Shown in pieces: positions 47,487 to 56,900 of a DNA stretch of 64,000 nt (its first letter is position 1; every line of letters begins with the position of its first letter). The DNA comes from an uncultured Rhodocyclaceae bacterium (lineage in GTDB: Bacteria; Pseudomonadota; Gammaproteobacteria; Burkholderiales; Rhodocyclaceae). The translations under genes were made by a program, and so were the position numbers. A model generated the notes under the pieces. It did not search any database and was not told where the DNA came from. It was given only the letters and a program-made list of their open reading frames with translations. The stretch lies in NCBI GenBank assembly GCA_907163075.1, contig CAJQTY010000001.1, positions 2,976,001 through 3,040,000 on the forward strand, given 5' to 3'.

Positions 47487-49754
47487 CTAGCCGGTGTTCA
47501 TCGACTCCAGTGCGCCACTGAGCGCGCGCTCGAAGATTGATTCTTCGTGCACAATCCTCGCCTTGCCGTCGCGAATCTGGCGCGCCAGTGCTTCCGGGGC
47601 GATCGAGATGGCTTTCGCCGAACGATGGTTGCTGAAGAGCAGGATACCGCGCTGCGGGCTGATCCAGTTGAGGCGTTCGCGGGAGGTGTTATTCTCTTCG
47701 TCGCGAAACTCCACCCAGTCGCCGCGCTTGAGTTTGCTCACCAGGCGGAAGATTTCACGATCGTCGGCACGCCACACCGGGCTGGCGCCAACCAGGATGA
47801 CATCTTCCACCTCGACGCCGTGGTCGATGCTGCGCGTCACCAGCAGGTCGCCCTCGGCAGCCGGGCTGAACGCTGCGGCCGGCTCGGCGGGCACCACGGC
47901 GACGCTGGCGGCCGGGGCTGGCGGGTCGCCTTTCAGCGCCGACGAGTGGAGTTGCACCAGGGCATCGAAGAAGGCGCTGCGCTGGGCGGCGCCGGCGCCG
48001 ACACTGTCCAGGCCCTTGTTGAGCTTCGCCAGCAGGCCGGGCAGCAGACCGATCAGCCGGAGCCGCTCGTCCGGAGATTTTTTCGCGCCGACGCTCCACG
48101 CCAGGTCCCGCATGGCCTCGTTGGCGGCTTGCCAGTCCGCGTCGCTGTGCTCCCTGACGGCGATGGCCTGCAAGACGCCAACCCAGTGCTCGGCGAGGAA
48201 ATCGTCAATCAGCGGCGGCAGCACCGTGCCGTTGCGGAAGTCCTTGACGGCGCGTTGCGCCCGCTCCCAGCTCGCGCTTTCCTGTTCGCGCAGCATGACG
48301 ATATTGGCGGCGGTCAGGGCGGTGCTGCTTTCTTCGCTCTCCCGTTCATTGACGAACGCTTCGAGTTCGGCAAGCGCGCTGCCGAATACCTCAACATCGC
48401 TTTCAAACTTGGCCTGGATGCGGTCGACGAGCTCGGCGAGTTTGCGGTAGAGCGGATCGGACTCGTCAACGGAAACGCCCCAGCGAATGGAGACGCCCGA
48501 GATGCTGCCGAGGAAGCGGCGCGTCGGATGCTGGCGGTCGGCGAAAAAGCCGGGGTTGAGCATCGCCACCTTGAGCACCGGAATCTGCAGCCGGCTGATC
48601 AGCGCCTTGATCGCGAGCGGAATATGCGTGTCGTCGAAAATGAAGTCGAAAAGCATGGCGACAATATCGATCGTCACCGCTCCCAGGCCGCCAAGCTGCT
48701 GCGCGCCAGCCGAATCACCGACCATGCGCACCTGATTGACGATCCGGCCGCCCGCGTCGCCGCCCGGTGCCTGCTGGAGTTCGCCGAGCGAGGTCAGCAG
48801 CAACTGGTTGAGGCTGGCGCCATCGAGCGCCATGCCGTGGTGCGCGGCGCCGTCGCCAGCTGATGCCGCCGGCAGACGGCCAACGCGAGCCTGGCCAAGG
48901 CGTTGCAGTGCTTCGAGGATGTTCGCGCTGGTGAGCACGGCCGTTCCGTCGGCTGTCGCCGGCGCCTCAGCCACGACCGGCGTGGCGTTCGCCAGGCTGC
49001 CCGGCGGTTGTCCCGGATTGCCGGACGGCGTAGCTCTCCGGTAATTGCGTTTGAGATTGGGCAGGATGCCGCGTTCGATCAGATAGGCATTGATCTGCTG
49101 GTAGATCGGCGGCAAGGCCAGGTGCAGGTGCCGCTCAAGCCGGCGCAGCAGGAGTAGCCGCGCCTCGGCGTCGGAGCCGATCGTCGTGCAGGCGTCGGAA
49201 AGCGACTCGCAGACGATGGCCGGCGCCAGCGGATTGGCGCTGTCGAGCAGTTCGTCCTGACCGAGCAGGGCGGCGACCCGACGGTTAAGGGTATACAGCT
49301 CCTCGTCGCAGGACTCGGAAAGCTGCGCCGAAAACTCGCGAATGACGATGTGTTCGGAGAGGTCGGCGTCATCGAGCAACTGCAAGCCTTCGAAATCGGG
49401 AACTTCGAGCGCCGCCGGGCGCTGACCGCTCTTCTCGGCGTCCTGATTCTGGCAGCGTTCGGCGGCGGCGGAAAGTTCGCGGCGGAAGGTCTCGACCAGG
49501 CGCAACCAGTCCTTCTCGATATCGGCGCGCAGATCGAGATAACGCGTCTGCAGCAGACGTTCACGCGTCGAATCGGCGAGGACAAAAAGCTCTTCCGAAA
49601 CCGGCTTGGCAACGCCGCGGAGCCACAAGGTCAGGCCGTCGACCAGTTGATCGCGGCAGTCGGCGAGCATTCGCTGTCCCGGACTGCGGCTGCGCCCAAG
49701 GTCGTTGAGCGAAACCACCCGGCTTGCCGCCGAAGCCGAAGACAACTTGCTCAT
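47487..49754 (-). CDS. DUF1631 family protein
   Basis: A 755-residue, mostly helical cytoplasmic protein of the DUF1631 family, common in beta- and gammaproteobacteria and of unknown function. The N-terminal part begins VVSLNDLGRSRSPGQRMLADCRDQLVDG, and the last 130 residues (VSKLKRGDWVEFRDEENNTSRERLNWIS) recall a PilZ-like beta barrel that could bind c-di-GMP, though no RxxxR motif is obvious. The start is uncertain: ATG at 49754 has a weak ribosome site, and an ATG at 49919 is also open with poor codon use. Single gene. Confidence 0.82.
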   Translation of the reverse strand: MSKLSSASAASRVVSLNDLGRSRSPGQRMLADCRDQLVDGLTLWLRGVAKPVSEELFVLADSTRERLLQTRYLDLRADIEKDWLRLVETFRRELSAAAERCQNQDAEKSGQRPAALEVPDFEGLQLLDDADLSEHIVIREFSAQLSESCDEELYTLNRRVAALLGQDELLDSANPLAPAIVCESLSDACTTIGSDAEARLLLLRRLERHLHLALPPIYQQINAYLIERGILPNLKRNYRRATPSGNPGQPPGSLANATPVVAEAPATADGTAVLTSANILEALQRLGQARVGRLPAASAGDGAAHHGMALDGASLNQLLLTSLGELQQAPGGDAGGRIVNQVRMVGDSAGAQQLGGLGAVTIDIVAMLFDFIFDDTHIPLAIKALISRLQIPVLKVAMLNPGFFADRQHPTRRFLGSISGVSIRWGVSVDESDPLYRKLAELVDRIQAKFESDVEVFGSALAELEAFVNERESEESSTALTAANIVMLREQESASWERAQRAVKDFRNGTVLPPLIDDFLAEHWVGVLQAIAVREHSDADWQAANEAMRDLAWSVGAKKSPDERLRLIGLLPGLLAKLNKGLDSVGAGAAQRSAFFDALVQLHSSALKGDPPAPAASVAVVPAEPAAAFSPAAEGDLLVTRSIDHGVEVEDVILVGASPVWRADDREIFRLVSKLKRGDWVEFRDEENNTSRERLNWISPQRGILLFSNHRSAKAISIAPEALARQIRDGKARIVHEESIFERALSGALESMNTG

Positions 49755-50108
49755 GGCGCCGCTCTCGTTGAGTCGAGCCCTTGCGCGGTCGGGCGGCAAG
49801 GATCGGAAGGGCGCGTCCACGGAGCGCGCGCTGGCGATAAGCTTGTATTGCGCCGGAAACAATGCCTCATGATCAACCCCGCTTTCTGGTAGTTCCGCTG
49901 CCCTTGCCGTTCCGTTCATGCGGCGGTAGGCCGGTGACTTTGCGTCGCCGTCTTTCGACGGGTTTGCCCTGTTTCAGAGGCCGGTGCGGAAAACTGCGCC
50001 GGCCACGGTCAACTGAATCTTCCGAAACCATGTATCACCAAAGCTCTAAACTTCAACTTTGTCGCGATACGGAATGTTGTCCTAATACTATCGGAAAACT
50101 CAAGGAAA
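49755..50108. other. Non-coding stretch between the DUF1631 and queG genes
   Basis: About 350 bases. The first 165 bases would be coding if DUF1631 starts at 49919. The rest, 49920-50108, is more AT-rich (for example AAAGCTCTAAACTTCAACTTTG) and may hold the DUF1631 promoter on the minus strand. No structure or repeat is evident. Confidence 0.4.
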
Positions 50109-51230
50109 TCAAGACTGACCGCCACAAATTTGCGCCAGCGCCCAGCTTACGTGTTCGCGTACCAGGGCCGAGGGATGATCGCGCCGCGACGCCAGTGCCG
50201 CCCGTGTCGCCGCCGAGTTTTTTCCGTTGCCGAGCGCTACGGCGATGTTGCGCAGCCAGCGCTCGTATCCGATGCGGCGAATCGGGCTGCCGGCCAGCCG
50301 GCTCTCGAATTCCTGCTCGCTCCAGGCGAAGAGTTCGGTCAGCGGCGTCGCGTCCAGGCCGTGGCGCACCGCGAAATCCGGGTCGCCGATGCTGGCAAAC
50401 GCGTTCCACGGGCAGCACAACTGACAGTCGTCGCAGCCATAGATGCGGTTGCCGATCAGCGGCCGCAATTCCGCCGGAATCGAGCCAGCCAGCTCGATGG
50501 TCAGGTAGGAAATGCACAGGCGGGCATCGACCTCGTAGGGCGCGACGATGGCGGCGGTCGGGCAGGCATCGATACAGCGGCGGCAACTGCCGCAATGTTC
50601 GTCGATCGGCGCATCCGGCGGCAGCGGCAGGGCGGTGTAGATCTCGCCGAGAAAATGCCAGGAGCCCGCCCTGGTCAGCGACAAGGTGTGCTTCCCCCGC
50701 CAGGCGAGGCCGGACTGGCGGGCGAATTCGACCTCCATGACCGGCGCCGAATCCGAGAACACGCGGTAGGCGAACGGAGCGCCGCCGTTGGCCGCGACTT
50801 CATCGGCCAGGCGTACGGCCAGTTTCTGCAGCCGCTGGCGCACCGTCTTGTGATAGTCGCGGCCAAGCGCATAGCGCGCGATGTAGCCGAGGTCCGCGCT
50901 GGCCAGCACCCGCTCGCTCGCCGCCGCCGGCCAATAGGGCAGGCGCGCCGAAATGACCGACAGCGTGCCGGGCACCAGGCTGTCCGGGCGGGCGCGCAGC
51001 GCGGCGTGTTTGGCCATATAATCCATCCCGCCGTGACGGCCCAGTTCAAGCCAGCGCAGCAGTCCGGGCGTCGCGGCCGAAACGTCGGCGCGGGCGATGC
51101 CGATCCCGGCAAAGCCGAGTTCCTGGCCCCATTGCTTGATCTTACTGACCAGCGCGACCAAATCGACCTCGCCCCGGACGGCGGCCGATGCGCTCGTATC
51201 GGAGTTATTTTCGTGCATAGCCCGCATCAT
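50109..51230 (-). CDS. queG: Epoxyqueuosine reductase QueG
   Basis: A 373-residue cobalamin-dependent iron-sulfur enzyme for the last step of queuosine tRNA modification. Two 4Fe-4S motifs: CGSCRRCIDACP and CDDCQLCCPW. ARADVSAATPGLLRWLELGRHGGMDYM is the family N-terminal motif. The start is one of ATGs at 51230, 51227 or 51218; 51230 has GGTGG upstream. These starts lie within the first codons of the divergent tsaE gene, so the two genes overlap head to head. Confidence 0.93.
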   Translation of the reverse strand: MMRAMHENNSDTSASAAVRGEVDLVALVSKIKQWGQELGFAGIGIARADVSAATPGLLRWLELGRHGGMDYMAKHAALRARPDSLVPGTLSVISARLPYWPAAASERVLASADLGYIARYALGRDYHKTVRQRLQKLAVRLADEVAANGGAPFAYRVFSDSAPVMEVEFARQSGLAWRGKHTLSLTRAGSWHFLGEIYTALPLPPDAPIDEHCGSCRRCIDACPTAAIVAPYEVDARLCISYLTIELAGSIPAELRPLIGNRIYGCDDCQLCCPWNAFASIGDPDFAVRHGLDATPLTELFAWSEQEFESRLAGSPIRRIGYERWLRNIAVALGNGKNSAATRAALASRRDHPSALVREHVSWALAQICGGQS

Positions 51231-51749
51231 AGTCCACCCGCCGATCGTCCTGCTTTTGAGCCGCTGACGCTGTCCTTGCCGGACGAAGCGGCAACCATCG
51301 CCTTTGGCCGCCAACTGGCGCCCTTGCTGGTTCCTGGCGTGGTCGTCTGGCTCGACGGCGACCTCGGCGCCGGGAAAACCACCCTCGTTCGCGCCCTGCT
51401 GCGCGGGCTTGGTCACGGCGGTCCGGTGAAGAGTCCGACGTATACATTGGTTGAAGTTTACGTGGTTTCGAGCATATACTGGTATCACTTTGATTTTTAT
51501 CGTTTCAATGAACCAGAAGAATTTGATGATGCAGGACTTGGCGAGTATTTCAGGAAAGATGCGGTGTGCCTGGTCGAGTGGCCCGGGAAGGCGGCTGGCT
51601 ACGTGCCCGCGGCTGATCTCGAGCTTTTCTTTCACTTTGTCGGCGATCTGCCGAAATCGGGCCGTGCGCTTGAACTATTTGGCCGCAGCGAGGCCGGGCA
51701 GCAATGTCTGAGCGCACTCAAAAGCCGCTGGCCGGGCGCCGGGGACTGA
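51213..51749 (+). CDS. tsaE: tRNA threonylcarbamoyladenosine biosynthesis ATPase TsaE
   Basis: A 178-residue ATPase that acts with TsaB and TsaD to make t6A on tRNA. Walker A is GDLGAGKTT, followed by SPTYTLVEVY and YHFDFYRF, and the VEWPGK motif. The start is taken as GTG at 51213 with GGAG eight bases upstream; no ATG fits. It overlaps queG at the 5' end and amiC by 46 bases at the 3' end, so the queG-tsaE-amiC order is very compact. Confidence 0.9.
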   Translation: MHSPHHSPPADRPAFEPLTLSLPDEAATIAFGRQLAPLLVPGVVVWLDGDLGAGKTTLVRALLRGLGHGGPVKSPTYTLVEVYVVSSIYWYHFDFYRFNEPEEFDDAGLGEYFRKDAVCLVEWPGKAAGYVPAADLELFFHFVGDLPKSGRALELFGRSEAGQQCLSALKSRWPGAGD

Positions 51750-53011
51750 TCAAGTTCGCCGGGGCGTCGCTCTTTCTGCTGGTCACCCCGGTCGGGCGCG
51801 CGGCTGTCAACCGCGCGCCGGGTGTTCTGGCGGTGCGCGTATGGCCGGCCGCCGATTACACGCGGGTGGCCATCGAACACAATGCGCCGCTGAAATACAC
51901 GCAGTTCCTGGTCAAGAACCCGGACCGCCTGGTCGTCGATCTCGAAGGCATCGAGTTCAACGGCGTGCTGGAAAGCTTGTCCGACAAGATCGCGCCGGAT
52001 GATCCGAACATCAAGCTGCTGCGCGCCGGCCGCTTCAAGCCGGGCGTCGTGCGCCTGGTCATGGAATTGAAGAACGAAGTCAAGCCGCAGGTTTTCGTGC
52101 TGCCGCCGGTTGGCGAGTATGGCTATCGGCTGGTGCTCGACGTTTATCCGCTGCAGGCGCCGGACCCCTTGCTCCAGTTGCTGGAAAAGAACGATTCGCT
52201 GCTTGCCGATAGCGACCAGCGCGTTGAGAAGGCGCCGGAACCGGGCATCGAGATCAAGGCCGAGCGGCCGCGCTCCGGCAAGCCGGTGGTCGACCGCCTG
52301 GTCACCATCACGCTCGATCCGGGGCACGGCGGTGAAGACCCGGGCGCCGTGGGGCGCGGTGGCAGTTATGAGAAAAACGTGACGCTGGCCGTCGCCAAGC
52401 GCCTGAAGGCCAAGATTGACGCCGAGCCCAACATGCGGGCGGTGCTCACGCGCGATACCGATTTTTTCGTGCCGCTGCACATGCGGGTACAGAAGGCGCG
52501 CCGTATCCAGTCCGACCTGTTCGTGTCGATCCACGCCGACGCCTTTGTCCGCTCCGATGCCAACGGGTCGTCGGTCTTTGCCCTGTCCGAGAGCGGCGCG
52601 TCGAGTTCGGCGGCGCGTTACCTGGCGCAAAAGGAAAACGCCGCCGATCTGGTCGGCGGCGTCAATATCGATGTCAAGGATCCGATGCTGGCGCGCACCC
52701 TGCTCGACCTGTCGCAGACGGCGACGATCAGCGACAGTCTGAAGCTCGGCAAGGCCGTGCTCAAAGAGATCGGCGGCATCAACCGCCTGCACAAGGGCAG
52801 CGTCGAACAGGCCGGCTTCGCCGTGCTCAAGGCGCCGGACATCCCGTCGATCCTGATCGAAACGGCGTTCATCTCGAACCCGGAAGAGGAACGACGGCTC
52901 AACGACGACGCCTATCAGGACAAGATGGCCGAAGCGATTCTTTCCGGCATGAAGAAGTACTTCGCCAAGAATCCGCCGCTGGCCAAGTCGAAGCTGGCGC
53001 GGCTGGATTAA
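51704..53011 (+). CDS. amiC: N-acetylmuramoyl-L-alanine amidase AmiC
   Basis: A 435-residue periplasmic enzyme that splits the bond between MurNAc and the first alanine of peptidoglycan during cell separation. A twin-arginine signal (GRRGLIKFAGASLFLLV) at the N-terminus suggests Tat export, as for AmiC. An AMIN domain (about 40-150) targets the septum. The amidase_3 domain begins near 195 with zinc ligands in LDPGHGGEDPGA, YEKNVTLA and SIHADAF, and the catalytic Glu in LIETAFISNPEE. Overlaps tsaE by 46 bases. Confidence 0.95.
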   Translation: MSERTQKPLAGRRGLIKFAGASLFLLVTPVGRAAVNRAPGVLAVRVWPAADYTRVAIEHNAPLKYTQFLVKNPDRLVVDLEGIEFNGVLESLSDKIAPDDPNIKLLRAGRFKPGVVRLVMELKNEVKPQVFVLPPVGEYGYRLVLDVYPLQAPDPLLQLLEKNDSLLADSDQRVEKAPEPGIEIKAERPRSGKPVVDRLVTITLDPGHGGEDPGAVGRGGSYEKNVTLAVAKRLKAKIDAEPNMRAVLTRDTDFFVPLHMRVQKARRIQSDLFVSIHADAFVRSDANGSSVFALSESGASSSAARYLAQKENAADLVGGVNIDVKDPMLARTLLDLSQTATISDSLKLGKAVLKEIGGINRLHKGSVEQAGFAVLKAPDIPSILIETAFISNPEEERRLNDDAYQDKMAEAILSGMKKYFAKNPPLAKSKLARLD

Positions 53012-53049
53012 GCCCGTCGTTCCGGCGCCGGCATCAGCGGCGCCCCGGT

Positions 53050-55974
53050 TCAAGCCGCCGGCGGCGCGCTAACAAAGGCGGCGATATCCACCGCGTCGAT
53101 CTGCTCGGGCCGCATGAAACGCTCGGCGTAGTCGCGATAGACGCCGGAGCGCAGGAAGAGGTCGAACAGGTCGGGATCGATGTGCTGGTCCTTCTTCATC
53201 TGCGCCATGATCGCGATCGCTTCCGAAAGTGTCTTGGCCTTCTTGTACGGGCGGTCAACCGCCGTAAGCGCCTCGAAGATGTCGGCCACGGCCATCATGC
53301 GCGCCAGCAGGCTCATGTCTTCGCCGTGGAGACGCCGCGGATAGCCGGTGCCGTCCATCTTCTCGTGGTGGCCGGAGGACATTTCCGGAACGTTGCGCAG
53401 GTGTTTGGGGAAGGGCAGCCGGGAGAGCATGATGCAGGTCTGGATAATGTGCTCGTTGATTTTGTAGCGCTCTTCCTCCGACAGCGTGCCGCGCGCGACG
53501 CTAAGGTTGTGGAGTTCGCCCTTGTTGTAGAGCAGTTCCGGGACCTGCATCTTGAACCCCCACTCGTTGTCTGCCGGCATCTGGTCCTGGGCGCGCCGTG
53601 GCAGCAGGTGTTCCGGCTTGTCGGCAAGCAGCGGTTCGCTGACCGGCAGTTCCGGCGCCGGCGTTCGCTCCTTGCGTGCCTTCTCTTCGTTGGAGATACC
53701 GATCCGGTCGTCGAGGGTGCGCTGCCAGGTGCGCGCGGCGATCACCCGGAGACGATCCTGTTTTTCGGCCGCCATGAACTCGCCTCCCTCATTGCAGGCG
53801 GCGACGAAGGCAAAGTCGTCGTCGAGTTGCGCCACGGTGTCAGCCAGCATGGCGCGGGCAGCGGACTCCGCCGCGCCGCTGGCAATCGATTTCAGGCAGC
53901 CGATTTCGGCATCGCGCTTGAGCACTTCGAAGCGCATGCGGATTTCGTGGATGCGGTCGTAGAGAGTTTCCAGCTTGGTCGCCTTGTCGACCACGTATTC
54001 GGGCGTCGTCACCTTGCCGCAATCGTGCAGCCAGGAGGCGATGTGGATCGCTTCCCACTCGTCCTCGCCGAGCGTGAAGTCCTTGTAGACACCGCTGGTC
54101 TGCTCGCAGGCGGCGCGTGCCAACATCTTCGTCAGTTCCGGAACGCGGGCGCAGTGGCCGCCGGTGTAGGCGCTCTTGGCGTCGATGGCGCCGGCGATCA
54201 GTTGCAGCATGGCCTGAAACAGCAGCTTCTGGGCGTGGATCAGTTCCTTCGCTTCGAGCGATACGGCGGCCGAGCCGGAGAGCGCCCCGATGAAGCTCAG
54301 TCGGGCGTTGTCGGTTTCACCGGTGCGCAACAGCACCATGGCGCCGACGAGGTTTTGCTGGCGGTTGATCAGCGGCACGGCGATCGCATGGCTGGCGCCG
54401 CTGGCCTTGACCGCGTCGGCCAGGCCAAGGGCGTTGATGTCGGCGTCGGTCAGACGCGCCGAGCAGGCGGTGCGTGCCAGCATGGCGGCCTTGAGTAGGG
54501 GGCTGGCGGCCACCGCATCGGCGGCCGGGGCGCTTGGCGGCAGGGCGCTGCCGTCGGACTTGAGGCCGCTGGCGGGCAGCAGCTTCTCGTTGTCGGTCAG
54601 GTACAGCACGCCGGCATCGGCATCGGCGGCGGACAAGGTTTCGCGCAGCAGGCGCGGCAGGAGCCGGTCGAAATTGTGCTCCGCCGCGACGGCCATGCTG
54701 ATGTCGAGAAAGCGGCGAATCGTGCTTTTCATGCTGTCCATGGTCAGCGCCAGATCACCGACCTCGAGCACGCGGGATTCGACGCCGATCGCGTTCGAGA
54801 ATTCGAAGTGGCGGATCGCTTCGGCTTCGCCCGCCAGTTTGCGCAAGGGTTCCGAGACAGCGCGCGCGAGCCCCCAGGTGGCCGGAATCGCCACCAGGAT
54901 GACCAGCGCCATGGCAATGAACGAGTTGCGAAGAAGCAGGTGGGCGTCGGCCATCAGCTCACTGTCAGGAATGGCGGTGATCAGGAACAGCGGATTGGCG
55001 CCTTCGAGCGCGATCGGGCTGAGCGACACGTGCCATTCATCGCCCGCGGCGTTGAGCAGCAGGTTCTGACCCGTCTCCCCGTCCATGTTCTGGACGATGG
55101 GCGCCAGTTGCGCGAGGACCGGAACGGCAAGTTCGGCGAGCGAGGCGAGCACCGGTTTCCCATCGACAACCGTGGTCGCACTGATGATATTCGCCGCGTC
55201 CTTGTGGGCCAGGATTTTTCCCTCCCGATTGACCAGAACCATCTGCGTGCCGGGCGTTATCTTCTGGCGCGCCAGCGTCTGGTTCAGGGTTTCCAGGTCG
55301 ATGTCGGCGCCGATCACGGCGTCTCCCCGGAACGCCCGGTTGGCGATGGTGGTGCCGACTTTCCTGGTGGTGAAGAAGAGGTAAGGCGCGGTTTTGATCT
55401 GCCCGCTGGCGAGCCGCGCGGCCTTGTACCAGTCGCGGGTGCGCGGATCGTAACTGCGGGCATAATCCGGACGCTCGTCACGGCGCAGGGTGGACAGCGC
55501 CGAATCGAGAAAGATGAAGTGGCCGCGCGGCTTGTCGCCGACGTGCTCGATGCTTTGCACGATGAAACTCGCCTGTGGCGGGGCAGCGAAGTATTCGCGA
55601 TCGCCGTCGTTCCAGAGGCGCCGGAAGAGGAAGAAGTCCCCGTTCGCATAACCGACGTAGAGCGAGGTCAGTTCGGACGAATTGATCAGGGCCTCGCGCA
55701 TCACGCCAAGATTCTCCAGCCGTTGCTCAAGCGATCCGGCCTGGGTGATTGCGCCGAGTCGCAGCAGCCGGGCGGCCATTTCGGCCGGTCTGAAGAGGCT
55801 GGTAAATTCACGCTGCGTTTCGCGTCCGATGCGCAGGCTCAGCTCGCTGGCCGTCGAACTGAGGATGTCGCCGCTGATCTTGTAACCGAGGCTGCCGATC
55901 ACGCCGCCTATGATCAGCAGCAGTGCCAGAAAAAGTGTCGAGATGTGCGTATGGAGAGGAAAGCGGCGTGGCAT
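53050..55974 (-). CDS. Membrane HD-GYP phosphodiesterase (dCache-HAMP-GAF-HD-GYP)
   Basis: A 974-residue sensor that probably breaks down cyclic di-GMP. Two membrane helices (about 12-32 and 350-370) flank a dCache-type periplasmic sensor. Then come a HAMP linker, a GAF domain (about 430-580) and a C-terminal HD-GYP domain. The HD is in ASWLHDCGKV near 640 and HHEKMDGTGYPRRL near 870, with about 200 residues between them instead of the usual 60. Downstream motifs fit the HD-GYP group (VADIFEALTA, DRPYK). Metal ligands look intact. Single gene, divergent from the TIR operon. Confidence 0.9.
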   Translation of the reverse strand: MPRRFPLHTHISTLFLALLLIIGGVIGSLGYKISGDILSSTASELSLRIGRETQREFTSLFRPAEMAARLLRLGAITQAGSLEQRLENLGVMREALINSSELTSLYVGYANGDFFLFRRLWNDGDREYFAAPPQASFIVQSIEHVGDKPRGHFIFLDSALSTLRRDERPDYARSYDPRTRDWYKAARLASGQIKTAPYLFFTTRKVGTTIANRAFRGDAVIGADIDLETLNQTLARQKITPGTQMVLVNREGKILAHKDAANIISATTVVDGKPVLASLAELAVPVLAQLAPIVQNMDGETGQNLLLNAAGDEWHVSLSPIALEGANPLFLITAIPDSELMADAHLLLRNSFIAMALVILVAIPATWGLARAVSEPLRKLAGEAEAIRHFEFSNAIGVESRVLEVGDLALTMDSMKSTIRRFLDISMAVAAEHNFDRLLPRLLRETLSAADADAGVLYLTDNEKLLPASGLKSDGSALPPSAPAADAVAASPLLKAAMLARTACSARLTDADINALGLADAVKASGASHAIAVPLINRQQNLVGAMVLLRTGETDNARLSFIGALSGSAAVSLEAKELIHAQKLLFQAMLQLIAGAIDAKSAYTGGHCARVPELTKMLARAACEQTSGVYKDFTLGEDEWEAIHIASWLHDCGKVTTPEYVVDKATKLETLYDRIHEIRMRFEVLKRDAEIGCLKSIASGAAESAARAMLADTVAQLDDDFAFVAACNEGGEFMAAEKQDRLRVIAARTWQRTLDDRIGISNEEKARKERTPAPELPVSEPLLADKPEHLLPRRAQDQMPADNEWGFKMQVPELLYNKGELHNLSVARGTLSEEERYKINEHIIQTCIMLSRLPFPKHLRNVPEMSSGHHEKMDGTGYPRRLHGEDMSLLARMMAVADIFEALTAVDRPYKKAKTLSEAIAIMAQMKKDQHIDPDLFDLFLRSGVYRDYAERFMRPEQIDAVDIAAFVSAPPAA

Positions 55975-56329
55975 GGCGACGTCCCCGGTCAGTCAGGATG
56001 AAACATGGTACGCGCTACGGGAAGTTGCGGAAAAAAAAGATGCAGCGATTCTCTTCGATCTTGAACCGGAGCGGCGTTTGTGCCACAGTCCCATTGCCCC
56101 GCCGTTCTTGCGCTCGCGCCGGAACCTTGTGGCCGGCGTCGTACTCCAGTCGGGAGCTGGTTTCGATCAGGACCGGGATTCGGGCGCGAGTTCAGGCGTG
56201 AACTCGGGCGCAGAGTAGGACGCAGAGTCGGATGGATGGCAAGACATGCGGTGCGCGGCGTGACCCGTAATCCGATTGACGGCGACACGCCCCGGCCTCG
56301 ACGAATCGCCTGCTACGGAGACATTGAAA
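55975..56329. other. Divergent intergenic region between HD-GYP gene and TIR operon
   Basis: About 355 bases without a gene. Contains a perfect dyad (56188-56205, listed separately), a run of A's near 56030, and copies of a short CGCAGAGT-type repeat at 56209-56226. A GGAG site lies ten bases before the TIR start. No clear -35/-10 pair was found for either direction. Confidence 0.5.
56188..56205. promoter_or_regulatory. Perfect dyad upstream of the TIR operon
   Basis: GAGTTCAGGCGTGAACTC, a 7-base perfect stem with a 4-base loop, about 125 bases before the TIR start codon. It could be an operator for a dimeric regulator or an RNA hairpin in the leader. No regulator gene lies in the operon part visible here. 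Confidence 0.5.
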
Positions 56330-56893
56330 ATGGCAACCAGAGCTCCTTACGTTTTCATGTCCTACAAACACGAGCCGAATACCACCGGCGTCACCGAGCA
56401 GTTCTACAACCAGCTGCGCATGTACCAGAAGGGCCTTGGCCTGGCCGGCGTCTTCATGGACAAGGACAAGCTCGCGGCCGGCGGCGTCTGGCGTGCCGAA
56501 GTCCAGGCCGCGCTTGAGCAGACCACCCATTTCGTCGTCATGCTGACCAACGGCTACTGGCTGTCCGACGAATGCCACAAGGAACTGGCGTACGCCGTCG
56601 CCCGCTATCAGCAGGGCGGCGTCGAGGACATGCGCCTGCTCTTTGTCCAGGCGCAGAAAATCGAGGCGGATTTGCTCCTCTTCGACCAGGGCGCCGCCGA
56701 CCCGAACGTCGCCTTCGTCAACAAGGAGTTCGGCAAGGCAAAACTGGAAAAGGTCAGCGACCTCCAGTTTCTCGGGCCGTTCGACGCCTTCGCCCGCCTC
56801 GTCCGGCTGCCGTCGGAGCAGGACCCCCTGCTTGGCGATGCGTTGCACCAGCTGGTCCTGCGCCTCAAACCGACGCTGCAGCCGAAGGTCTGA
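56330..56893 (+). CDS. TIR-domain protein
   Basis: A 187-residue cytoplasmic protein made almost wholly of a TIR (TIR_2-like) domain. The start YVFMSYKHEPN (residues 7-17) and the later HFVVMLTNGYWLSDECHKEL (67-86) are typical; Glu85 sits where TIR NADases have the catalytic glutamate. There is no membrane helix or other domain. Bacterial TIR proteins often consume NAD or make signalling nucleotides in defence, so a role as effector is plausible. It is the first gene of a five-gene unit and is followed after seven bases by an unknown protein gene. The start has GGAG ten bases upstream. Confidence 0.85.
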   Translation: MATRAPYVFMSYKHEPNTTGVTEQFYNQLRMYQKGLGLAGVFMDKDKLAAGGVWRAEVQAALEQTTHFVVMLTNGYWLSDECHKELAYAVARYQQGGVEDMRLLFVQAQKIEADLLLFDQGAADPNVAFVNKEFGKAKLEKVSDLQFLGPFDAFARLVRLPSEQDPLLGDALHQLVLRLKPTLQPKV

Positions 56894-56900
56894 CGCGGAA

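Noticed and set aside
47487-49754. Calling the C-terminus of DUF1631 a PilZ domain
   Set aside because: The beta-rich GDWVEFRDEE region is similar in look, but the RxxxR and (D/N)xSxxG motifs of PilZ are not clear.
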